Assembly: GCA_964538025.1 (NCBI GenBank)
Contig: CAZICZ010000002.1
Span: 292,537-356,536, forward strand
Direction: 5' to 3'
Origin: UBA5078 sp964538025
GTDB taxonomy: Bacteria; Pseudomonadota; Gammaproteobacteria; Pseudomonadales; Pseudohongiellaceae
DNA: 64,000 nt
Shown here piece after piece: positions 8,256 through 15,575 of the stretch. The notes under the pieces are model-generated. The model made no database searches. It was not told the origin of the DNA and worked only from the letters and a program-made list of their open reading frames with translations. The first letter of the stretch is position 1, and every line of letters starts with the position of its first letter. The translations under genes and the position numbers were made by a program.

Positions 8256-9269
8256 TCAAACCCTGGCGCTTTCCTTTCCTGCGCCTACAGAAAGTGCGAC
8301 TAAAGCCAAGGGTATAGCGCCCAGCAGGGCGAAATATACCCCATATTCGGGGTGTTTTCCTGCGCCAATCGCCAGTGGCAACAGAAAGAATGCATTGATG
8401 ATTGTCACGCCCACGGTAACCGCTCGATGCCCGAAGCGAACGGCCAGATGCTGATAGGCATGCTGTCGATGCGCTTGAGACCATTTTTGCCCTGAGCTCA
8501 CACGTCGCACGAGCGTGACCGTTGCATCCACAACAAACACCGCAAGAAGCAGGCTCCAGGACCATAGTGACATGCTCCCGTGGGCATGACTCAACACGGC
8601 AAGCACGCCAAATGCTAATCCCAGAAATCCGCTTCCGACATCGCCCATGAAGATCCGGGCCTTTGGCCAATTCCACACGAGAAAACCGCAACTTCCCGCG
8701 AATATGCAAAGGCACAGAACTGCTAGCCCCGTGTCATCCGCGTTAAAGAGGATGATTGCCGCCGAAAGACTCACAAAGGCGGACTCCGAACCGGCGATGC
8801 CATCAATACCATCCATAAAGTTGTAGAGATTTGTCAGCCAAATCATGCTGGCGGGCAGGAGAAGCCAAGACAGAAAATAACCGTCCAACTCCCACGGACC
8901 TACGAGAAGCGCGGGCAATTGTTCGATGATCAGAAGAGCACCACCTCCGCAAACCCCCTGTACCGTCAGCCGAATGCGGTAATCAACATCGAATCTGTCA
9001 TCCAATAGCCCGGACACTGCCACCGGAATGGGCATCAGAAGGACGGCAATTTCAGGGCCCGAGAGGGTTCCGCGGATACTGCAAAGGACTAAACCCACGC
9101 AATACGTAATCACTATCGCAATTCCACCTCCCACCGGAGTGGGTGTTTCGTGCAATCCGCGACGTGTTGGAACGGCGATTAGCTGAAGGGACAGCGCGCG
9201 CGCGCGAACGACACCCGTCATCAGGAGAGAAAAGACAAACAGAGAGAAAACCAGCAGAACGTCTTGCAT
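8256..9269 (-). CDS. wbpL: Undecaprenyl-phosphate sugar-1-phosphate transferase, WbpL/WecA family
   Basis: Polytopic membrane enzyme that starts O-antigen synthesis by moving a HexNAc-1-phosphate from a UDP sugar to undecaprenyl phosphate. The 337-residue product is mostly hydrophobic. It shows family motifs TPTPVGGGIA (about 47-56), NLYNFMDGIDGIAGSE with its Asp residues, ARIFMGDVGSGFLG, and a C-terminal basic loop with QHAYQHLAVRFG. The ATG at 9269 gives the usual N-terminus; a TTG at 9293 with AGGG upstream is a possible alternative. It lies 54 bases upstream of the wbpM-like dehydratase. In P. aeruginosa wbpL and wbpM bound the O-antigen cluster in the same chromosomal slot; here nothing lies between them. 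Confidence 0.9.
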   Translation of the reverse strand: MQDVLLVFSLFVFSLLMTGVVRARALSLQLIAVPTRRGLHETPTPVGGGIAIVITYCVGLVLCSIRGTLSGPEIAVLLMPIPVAVSGLLDDRFDVDYRIRLTVQGVCGGGALLIIEQLPALLVGPWELDGYFLSWLLLPASMIWLTNLYNFMDGIDGIAGSESAFVSLSAAIILFNADDTGLAVLCLCIFAGSCGFLVWNWPKARIFMGDVGSGFLGLAFGVLAVLSHAHGSMSLWSWSLLLAVFVVDATVTLVRRVSSGQKWSQAHRQHAYQHLAVRFGHRAVTVGVTIINAFFLLPLAIGAGKHPEYGVYFALLGAIPLALVALSVGAGKESARV

Positions 9270-9343
9270 GCGGAAACCGGAATTAGGGCGCAATCGCTGC
9301 GCCCTATTCTACATGAAGCATATCGATTCAGAGCAAAGTGTGC

Positions 9344-9661
9344 TCATTCCTTCGTATTAAAAAGAATTCGATCCCGATTTCTGGCAATCGTGGCAGGACC
9401 AATCCCCTTCACTTGCTCAAGATCATCCAGCGACTTGAACTCACCAAACTTCTCTCGGTGAGCCACGATATCTTGGGCCTTAGCGAGACCGATTCCATCA
9501 AGTGCCAAAGCGAGGGTTGGGGCATCTGCCTTATTGATATCCACCTTTGCCATGGCGGCGGGTTGTTCAGTCTGGGAAGATCCCGACGGTGTTTGCGCGA
9601 AACTAGCGAGAGGAAATGCGATTGAACTTAGCAATACACAACAAAGCAACATCCTTTTCAT
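9344..9661 (-). CDS. ComEA-type secreted helix-hairpin-helix protein
   Basis: Small secreted DNA-binding protein, 105 residues. The ATG at 9661 has AAGGA at a good distance and gives a signal peptide (MKRMLLCCVLLSSIAFPLAS). After a short Ser/Gln-rich linker the HhH domain begins at VDINKADAPTLALALDGIG, with the second hairpin EQVKGIGPATIARNRDRI. ComEA proteins bind DNA in the periplasm and help uptake during transformation. Short versions like this are common in gammaproteobacteria, often without proven competence function. Similar genes lie near wbpM and uvrB in Pseudomonas. An earlier ATG at 9685 lacks a ribosome site. Confidence 0.9.
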   Translation of the reverse strand: MKRMLLCCVLLSSIAFPLASFAQTPSGSSQTEQPAAMAKVDINKADAPTLALALDGIGLAKAQDIVAHREKFGEFKSLDDLEQVKGIGPATIARNRDRILFNTKE

Positions 9662-9729
9662 AGCGGCATCCTTGCTCGAATCCATTCGAGGGTTGATTCA
9701 CATACAGCACAATTGCTGCACTTCTGAAT

Positions 9730-10449
9730 CTAGCAAAGATCGCCAAAACCGCCAGATATCTCCTTCACAATCTCCTGGATCTTGTCGTTCGGACGCGGAT
9801 GCTGAGTAATCGGACGTCCGATGACAAGAAAATGACTGCCGGCCCTGATTGCTTCCCCCGGTGTCATGATGCGTTTCTGGTCATCCCCCGTATCGCCCGC
9901 GGGACGAATACCGGGTGTGACGAGCGCAAACTCGCGGCCCAGCGATGACGCCAACATCGCAGTCTCCTGAGCAGAGCAAACGACGCCATCAATGCCACAA
10001 TCGCGCGCGAGAGTCGCGAGTCGCATGACCTGCGACTCGGGGGAAGCGTCAACACCCACTTCCCTGAGATCCGCGTGAGACATGCTTGTCAGTACCGTCA
10101 CGGCAATGAGGAGAGGCCGGTGTGCCGACGCCACGAGCGCACTGCTTGCCGCCTCCATCATGGCCCTGCCTCCGCTGGCATGGACATTGACCATCCAAAC
10201 GCCAATTTCGGCTGCCGCCAATACTGCTTTGGCAACAGTATTGGGAATATCGTGATATTTAAGATCCAGAAAAACGTCGAAACCTTGGGCAATGACTTCC
10301 TCCACAAAGGCAGGGCCACAGCGTGTAAACAGTTCCTTGCCGATTTTGACGCGACAAGTGCTGGGATCCAACTCTTTCAGCAGTATGCGAGCAGATGTAG
10401 CGTCTGCGTAATCCAACGCGATGACAATGCGTTTGCTATCAAAGGTCAT
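9730..10449 (-). CDS. pyrF: Orotidine 5'-phosphate decarboxylase
   Basis: Cytoplasmic enzyme making UMP from OMP, the last step of de novo pyrimidine synthesis. It has 239 residues. The active-site motif DVFLDLKYHDIPNTV (catalytic Asp-Lys-Asp) and the C-terminal phosphate-binding PGIRPAGDTGDDQKR are intact. It lies just downstream of lapA on the same strand. In E. coli lapB lies between lapA and pyrF, but only 31 bases separate them here. pyrC, another pyrimidine gene, is at 57939-58982. Confidence 0.98.
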   Translation of the reverse strand: MTFDSKRIVIALDYADATSARILLKELDPSTCRVKIGKELFTRCGPAFVEEVIAQGFDVFLDLKYHDIPNTVAKAVLAAAEIGVWMVNVHASGGRAMMEAASSALVASAHRPLLIAVTVLTSMSHADLREVGVDASPESQVMRLATLARDCGIDGVVCSAQETAMLASSLGREFALVTPGIRPAGDTGDDQKRIMTPGEAIRAGSHFLVIGRPITQHPRPNDKIQEIVKEISGGFGDLC

Positions 10450-10480
10450 TATGTCCTCTCAGTATCACGTCAACCCCAAA

Positions 10481-10792
10481 TTAATTTCCCGAATGGCCTG
10501 CCTTCGACTGATGTGCTTCCAATTCTTTTTCTAACGTGACAATGCGCGCCCTTAATCGGCGTGCTTCCAGTCGTACTCGGGTACCACGCAAAAACCCTAC
10601 CCCGACGATTATTCCCCCTGCCCCACCAAGTACAAATGCGCTAATCACCCATACCGCCAATGGCTGCGCGGAGAACGTATAGAACCCGAGAGAAAGGACA
10701 ACAGGATCCGTGTTTGCGTATGAAAAAATAATGCTGGCTATAAAAACGATGAACAAGGAGAACCACGCTAGCACTCGTATCAGTTTCTGCAT
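10481..10792 (-). CDS. lapA: LapA-domain inner-membrane protein
   Basis: Small inner-membrane protein of 103 residues with two membrane helices (about 5-25 and 43-66), separated by the family signature NTDPVVLSLGFYTF, and a C-terminal coiled coil (about 72-95) with alternating Arg and Glu. In E. coli LapA acts with LapB in lipopolysaccharide quality control by adjusting LpxC turnover. It follows ihfB, from which it is separated by a strong terminator-like hairpin, and precedes pyrF. No lapB follows; it may be elsewhere. Confidence 0.9.
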   Translation of the reverse strand: MQKLIRVLAWFSLFIVFIASIIFSYANTDPVVLSLGFYTFSAQPLAVWVISAFVLGGAGGIIVGVGFLRGTRVRLEARRLRARIVTLEKELEAHQSKAGHSGN

Positions 10793-10855
10793 TCATATCT
10801 CCCGGTGACGCTCAGCTATTCCACAATCACAGAGCAATTATACGCACTCAGCGGC

Positions 10856-10890
10856 AAAAAAAACGGCGAACCTGAAACAGGTTCGCCGTT
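10856..10890 (-). terminator. Rho-independent terminator after ihfB
   Basis: On the minus strand a perfect 13-bp stem (AACGGCGAACCTG with CAGGTTCGCCGTT, 10890-10862) with a three-base loop runs straight into eight T residues. It lies 34 bases past the ihfB stop and should end ihfB transcription before lapA, so lapA-pyrF would need its own promoter or read-through. Confidence 0.9.
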
Positions 10891-10923
10891 GTTTGATGCC
10901 CACAGAGCTGACGTTCTGTGGGA

Positions 10924-11223
10924 TTATCCTGGATAAGTTTCCAGGCTGAGGTTGACGCGATCACGCAGCTCCTTACCCGGCTTGAAATGCGGGACGTACT
11001 TGCCGCTGAGAGACACCGGAGTGCCCGTCTTCGGATTACGCCCTACACGAGGAATTCGGTAATGCAGGGAGAAACTCCCGAAACCCCGAATTTCTATACG
11101 ACCACCTTCAGACAATACCTGAGACATATATTCAATAATTGCCTTTACCGACAGTTCAACATCCTTCGATGACAACTGACTTTGCTTACTTGCAATTCGA
11201 TCAATAAGTTCAGACTTGGTCAT
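10924..11223 (-). CDS. ihfB: Integration host factor subunit beta
   Basis: DNA-bending HU/IHF-family protein of 99 residues that dimerises with IhfA. The start MTKSELIDRIASKQSQLSSK and the DNA-bending beta-arm region RIEIRGFGSFSLHYR with RVGRNPKTGTPV are typical; the conserved Pro of the intercalating arm is present. It follows rpsA on the same strand, as in most gammaproteobacteria. IHF assists sigma-54 promoters, two of which are predicted in this window. Confidence 0.97.
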   Translation of the reverse strand: MTKSELIDRIASKQSQLSSKDVELSVKAIIEYMSQVLSEGGRIEIRGFGSFSLHYRIPRVGRNPKTGTPVSLSGKYVPHFKPGKELRDRVNLSLETYPG

Positions 11224-11292
11224 GGCCTATTCCTTGTAAGTTACGCTGCGATCTGTGACAACACTGCCAAAGGACACGAGCTCCAGCAAAGA

Positions 11293-12969
11293 TTACTTCT
11301 TATCCATCTCAGCTTTGATCAGATCACCAATGGTAGTTGGTGCAGCCAGACCCGGCTCCTGATTCTTATGCTCGGCAATTGCAGACTTCTCGTCATCAAT
11401 TTCAATCGCTTTGATGGAGAGACCAAGCACCCGGCTCTTGCGATCCACACTGATAACTTTTGCTTCAACTTCATCGCCTTCTTTCAATGCATTGCGCGCA
11501 TCTTCAATCTTGTCGCGACTGATTTCGGAAGCACGAAGCACGCCTTCAACGCCGTCTTTCAGAGCAATCGTAGCGGCCTTTGCATCAACAGAGGACACGA
11601 CGCCTTTCACAATGCTGCCTTTCTCGAACTCGCCCACGTAACTGACAAAAGGATCATCAGAAAGTTGCTTGATGCCCAGAGAAATGCGCTCACGCTCTGA
11701 ATCAATGGAGAGGATGACCGTCTCGATCTCATCGCCTTTCTTGTAGGCGCGAACAGCTTCTTCGCCTGGCTCGTCCCACGAAATATCAGACAAATGCACC
11801 AGACCGTCGATGTTGCCTTCCAGACCGATGAAGATACCGAAATCAGTGATGGATTTGATGCTGCCGCTGATCTTGTCGCCTTTCTTAAATGATTCGGCGA
11901 AACGATCCCAGGGGTTCTGGAAGCACTGCTTGATCCCCAAAGAAATGCGACGACGCTCTTCATCAATATCCAGAATCATGACGTCAACAACATCACCCAA
12001 TTGCACCACTTTGGAGGGATGAACATTTTTGTTCGTCCAGTCCATTTCGGAGACGTGGACGAGGCCTTCTACGCCTTGTTCCAGCTCAGCGAAACAGCCG
12101 TAGTCGGTCAGGTTAGTCACGGTTGCTTTCACAATGGATTTTTCAGGATAACGCGCTTTAATCGCTACCCATGGATCTTCACCCAGTTGCTTCAGACCGA
12201 GTGACACGCGATTACGTTCACGGTCGTACTTCAGAATCTTGACTTGAATTTCGTCGCCAACATTCACAATTTCGCTTGGGTGCTTAATGCGTTTCCAGGA
12301 CATGTCGGTAATGTGCAACAGTCCATCCACGCCTCCCAGATCCACGAAGGCACCGTAGTCGGTAAGATTCTTGACCACACCTTTCACGGACATGCCTTCC
12401 TGCAGCTGTGCGAGCAACTCATCGCGCTCTTCAGTGCTAACAGCTTCCAGCACCGCACGACGTGACACCACAACGTTGTTGCGCTTCTGATCAAGCTTGA
12501 TCAGTTTAAATTCTAACTCCTGACCTTCCAGATGGGTCGTGTCGCGGATTGGACGCACATCGACCAAAGAACCTGGCAGGAATGCCCGGATATTGTTCAG
12601 ATCAACTGTAAAGCCACCTTTGACCTTGCCGTTGATAACACCCATCACGATTTCATTCTTCTCGAATGCCGCTTCAAGATCCATCCATGATTCGGCACGC
12701 TTGGCCTTCTCACGTGACAGACGTGTTTCACCGAAACCATCTTCAACGGTTTCCAATGCGACTTTAACGGAATCCCCTACAGACAAGGAGAAGGTGCCAT
12801 CCTCATTGACGAACTGGCTGCGTGGAATCACCCCTTCGGATTTCAACCCTGCGTGGACAGTCACCCAATCAGAATCAATTGCCATGATCACGCCCGTGAC
12901 GATCGCACCGGGGGTCATGTCGATATCATTCAAACTCTGTTCAAATAATTCAGCGAAACTTTCACTCAT
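11293..12969 (-). CDS. rpsA: 30S ribosomal protein S1
   Basis: S1 binds mRNA on the 30S subunit and unfolds structured initiation regions. The product has 558 residues, the standard length, starting MSESFAELFEQSLND with AGGA seven bases upstream of the ATG at 12969. Six S1 repeats can be followed by recurring motifs such as LTDYGAFVDLGGVDGLLH, LTDYGCFAELEQGVEGLVH and ITDFGIFIGLEGNIDGLVH. An upstream in-frame start 14 codons earlier lacks family support. It lies between the tyrA-cmk gene and ihfB. Confidence 0.98.
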   Translation of the reverse strand: MSESFAELFEQSLNDIDMTPGAIVTGVIMAIDSDWVTVHAGLKSEGVIPRSQFVNEDGTFSLSVGDSVKVALETVEDGFGETRLSREKAKRAESWMDLEAAFEKNEIVMGVINGKVKGGFTVDLNNIRAFLPGSLVDVRPIRDTTHLEGQELEFKLIKLDQKRNNVVVSRRAVLEAVSTEERDELLAQLQEGMSVKGVVKNLTDYGAFVDLGGVDGLLHITDMSWKRIKHPSEIVNVGDEIQVKILKYDRERNRVSLGLKQLGEDPWVAIKARYPEKSIVKATVTNLTDYGCFAELEQGVEGLVHVSEMDWTNKNVHPSKVVQLGDVVDVMILDIDEERRRISLGIKQCFQNPWDRFAESFKKGDKISGSIKSITDFGIFIGLEGNIDGLVHLSDISWDEPGEEAVRAYKKGDEIETVILSIDSERERISLGIKQLSDDPFVSYVGEFEKGSIVKGVVSSVDAKAATIALKDGVEGVLRASEISRDKIEDARNALKEGDEVEAKVISVDRKSRVLGLSIKAIEIDDEKSAIAEHKNQEPGLAAPTTIGDLIKAEMDKK

Positions 12970-13085
12970 TGCTTTTCCTATAGTTGCTCGATTAACCGTG
13001 CTCCAGCACACACGGGGCTATTACTAAAAACGCCATCTCCGACTATGGCTGGTGGGTTCGGAGACAGCGCCATTAAAACGTTCGA

Positions 13086-14672
13086 TCAATTACTCTGTGT
13101 CAAGTGTGCTTGACGCACCAATTCAAGAACCTTTGCGACGACCTGCTCAATGCTCATCTCGGTGGTATCGACCACGATGGCGTCCTCGGCAGGCCTCAGG
13201 GGAGAGATAGCCCGTTGACTGTCCCGCTCATCCCGCGCCTTGATATCCAGAAAAAGGGCGGAGAGATTAACACTAATACCCTTTGCAATCAACTGCTTAT
13301 AACGCCTGTTTGCACGCTCCTCGGCACTGGCCGTCAGGAACACTTTGACCGCGGCATCCGGAAACACTACTGTCCCCATGTCCCTCCCATCCGCCACGAG
13401 CCCAGGGGCCTGCCGAAACTGATGCTGAGTCCCCAGCAAGGCAGTGCGAACTTCAGGCACAACCGCCACTTCCGAGGCCAGCGCGCCGGCGGCTTCCTGA
13501 CGCAGCTCATCGGAGACTTCTTCGTCTCCCAGCCAGACAGTGCCATCCTTGCTCGAAAAACGGATTGAAAGCGTCGCCAGCAGCTGCAACAAGCCCCGGG
13601 GATCGGAGGTAGAAACGCCAGCACGCTTGGCCGCAATACCGAGTAGGCGGTAAAGGGCACCACTGTCCAGATAATGCCAATTCAAGGTGGCAGCGACTTT
13701 GGCACTGATGGTGCCTTTTCCCGAGCCTCCTGGCCCATCGATGGTCAGGACAGGCGCTGGCAGCGTCGAAGCTGCGACTACGGCTTCGCGTTCGTTGAAA
13801 TGCTGCGCGATGAAACGTTCGCGTGTCGCCCGTGCATGCGTAAACACCTCTTCGAGGAGTGGCCCGTCCTTCGCTACCAATGCCGACCGCATGCGCCGGA
13901 GCTCTTCCATATAAGCGTCCAACACAGTGACAGTGGCATCTGAATTGGCGAGGAAAATATCCCTCCACATGACCGGGTCACTGCCGGCGATACGCGTAAA
14001 ACCAGCGAAACCGCCCGCCGCATAGCGGAAAATGTCATCCACACGGGTTTGGTTGCTGAGGGTATTGACCAACGAATACGCCAACAGATGCGGCAGATGG
14101 CTCGTTGCCGCCAGCACCGCATCGTGATCGGCCACACTCATGGTGCTGACAGTGGCACCAATCCCTTCCCAGAGTGCTTTTACCGTGGCATGCGCCGCAG
14201 CATCTGTTTCCGCCAGAGGGGTGAGGATCACTTTACGCTGGCAAAACAGTGTGTCTGTTGCAGCGGCATATCCACTGCGCTCGGAACCGGCTATGGGATG
14301 CCCGGGAACAAAGCAAGAAGGAATCTCGCCAAAAACGGCCTGTACATCTTCGATCACGCTTCCCTTCACGCTCGCCGCGTCGGCGATGATGCACCCAGGG
14401 GACGCCACGTCCTTCAGAATTTCCAGTAAAGGTCGCATGCTCAGGGTAGGAACCGCGATCAGGATCAGATCAGCACTGGGTGCGATGTCTTGCAGGGAGG
14501 TGGACCAGGCATCGATGACGCCATCCGACTGCGCTTGCTCAAGCGGTCTGCTGTCGCGTCCGCATGCCAGAATTTCGCGGCACAGGCCCTGACGGCGCAA
14601 CCCTCGGGCGACAGATCCGCCAATGAGTCCGAGACCAACGATAAGGATGCGCAACTCTGCCAGGGACTTCAT
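13086..14672 (-). CDS. tyrA-cmk: Fusion of prephenate dehydrogenase (TyrA) and cytidylate kinase (Cmk)
   Basis: One 528-codon frame encodes two enzymes. Residues 1-290 are prephenate dehydrogenase, the NAD-dependent step to 4-hydroxyphenylpyruvate for tyrosine: GLGLIGGS at 13-20, catalytic His in GHPIAGSERSG (about 125-135), and SHLPHLLAYS. Residues 307-528 are CMP/dCMP kinase: Walker A GPGGSGKGT at 313-321, a DGRDMGTVVFPDA segment, and the lid region RDERDSQRAISPL. The linker is about 15 residues. The frame has no internal stop. Its ATG overlaps the pheA stop (ATGA), and rpsA follows. In P. aeruginosa TyrA is fused to AroA and cmk is separate, so AroA is missing from between the two halves. 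No alternative frame in the junction encodes AroA. Confidence 0.93.
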   Translation of the reverse strand: MKSLAELRILIVGLGLIGGSVARGLRRQGLCREILACGRDSRPLEQAQSDGVIDAWSTSLQDIAPSADLILIAVPTLSMRPLLEILKDVASPGCIIADAASVKGSVIEDVQAVFGEIPSCFVPGHPIAGSERSGYAAATDTLFCQRKVILTPLAETDAAAHATVKALWEGIGATVSTMSVADHDAVLAATSHLPHLLAYSLVNTLSNQTRVDDIFRYAAGGFAGFTRIAGSDPVMWRDIFLANSDATVTVLDAYMEELRRMRSALVAKDGPLLEEVFTHARATRERFIAQHFNEREAVVAASTLPAPVLTIDGPGGSGKGTISAKVAATLNWHYLDSGALYRLLGIAAKRAGVSTSDPRGLLQLLATLSIRFSSKDGTVWLGDEEVSDELRQEAAGALASEVAVVPEVRTALLGTQHQFRQAPGLVADGRDMGTVVFPDAAVKVFLTASAEERANRRYKQLIAKGISVNLSALFLDIKARDERDSQRAISPLRPAEDAIVVDTTEMSIEQVVAKVLELVRQAHLTQSN

Positions 14673-15532
14673 GAGTATCCCCGCGCCATGGGATAGGACC
14701 CCAGATGCTTGATGCGCACCGTTCGCGCCTGCAGCTGGCTCAACACTTTCTGCACCGCTTCGTCGTGTACGTGCCCTTCAAAATCAATGAAAAACACATA
14801 GGCCCAGACGATATCGCGGGCCGGACGCGTTTCGATTTTTGTGAGGCTGACCTGATAGGTATTAAAGGGCTCCAACACGCGAAAGAGCGCACCTGGTTTG
14901 TTTTCGGTGTAAACAAGCAGGGAGGTCTTGTCATGTCCGGTAGGATTTGTGGGGGCCTGAACATTGGCCAGAACAAGAAACCGGGTGCAGTTGTTCAGCT
15001 GGTCTTGAATGCGCTTCTCGCGTATCTCAAGCCCGTACAGATTCGCAGCACGTTCGCCGGCGATCGCCGCAATAGCAGGATCTTCCGCAGCCATTTTCGC
15101 GGCCTCAGCATTGCTTGAGACTTCCTGCTTTTCCACATGAGGCCAATGCGCTGCCAGCCAGCGACGACACTGACCGAGTGATTGCCGATGAGAGACAATA
15201 CGTCGGATTCCCGCAAGCGAGGCGTCTCTGCGCATCAGGAAGTTTTGTTCAATGGGAACAACGACCTCGGCAATGATGGTCGCCGATGTGTCCATCAGGC
15301 AGTCCTGAGTCGTGTTGACCGCCCCTTCCGTGGAATTTTCAACAGGAACGACGCCAAATCGGGCGTGCCCGCCCTCCACCTGCGCAAACACTTCATCAAT
15401 GGTGGCGACACTGCGCTTGTTGGCATCGGGACCGAAATAACGGTCCACGGCAGCGTGTGTAAAGGTGCCAAAAGGGCCGAGAAAGGCGACGACGTCGCCC
15501 TCAGAAAGGTGCTGTGGTGTAGGTTCGGACAC
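14669..15532 (-). CDS. pheA: Prephenate dehydratase without chorismate mutase domain
   Basis: Converts prephenate to phenylpyruvate for phenylalanine. The 287 residues comprise a catalytic domain (about 14-195, with VAFLGPFGTFTHAA, PVENSTEGAVN and the TRF motif in NNCTRFLVLA) and a C-terminal ACT regulatory domain (about 205-280, GALFRVLEPFNTYQVSLTKIE) that senses phenylalanine. The gammaproteobacterial P-protein normally begins with an 80-90 residue chorismate mutase domain; here the protein starts directly before the dehydratase. No start upstream adds one, since gyrA ends 43 bases away. Chorismate mutase must be encoded elsewhere. Overlaps tyrA-cmk by four bases. Confidence 0.95.
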   Translation of the reverse strand: MSEPTPQHLSEGDVVAFLGPFGTFTHAAVDRYFGPDANKRSVATIDEVFAQVEGGHARFGVVPVENSTEGAVNTTQDCLMDTSATIIAEVVVPIEQNFLMRRDASLAGIRRIVSHRQSLGQCRRWLAAHWPHVEKQEVSSNAEAAKMAAEDPAIAAIAGERAANLYGLEIREKRIQDQLNNCTRFLVLANVQAPTNPTGHDKTSLLVYTENKPGALFRVLEPFNTYQVSLTKIETRPARDIVWAYVFFIDFEGHVHDEAVQKVLSQLQARTVRIKHLGSYPMARGYS

Positions 15533-15575
15533 AGTCTATTTCCGGTCGCTCTTGGCTGTGTATACGGGCTGCTCC

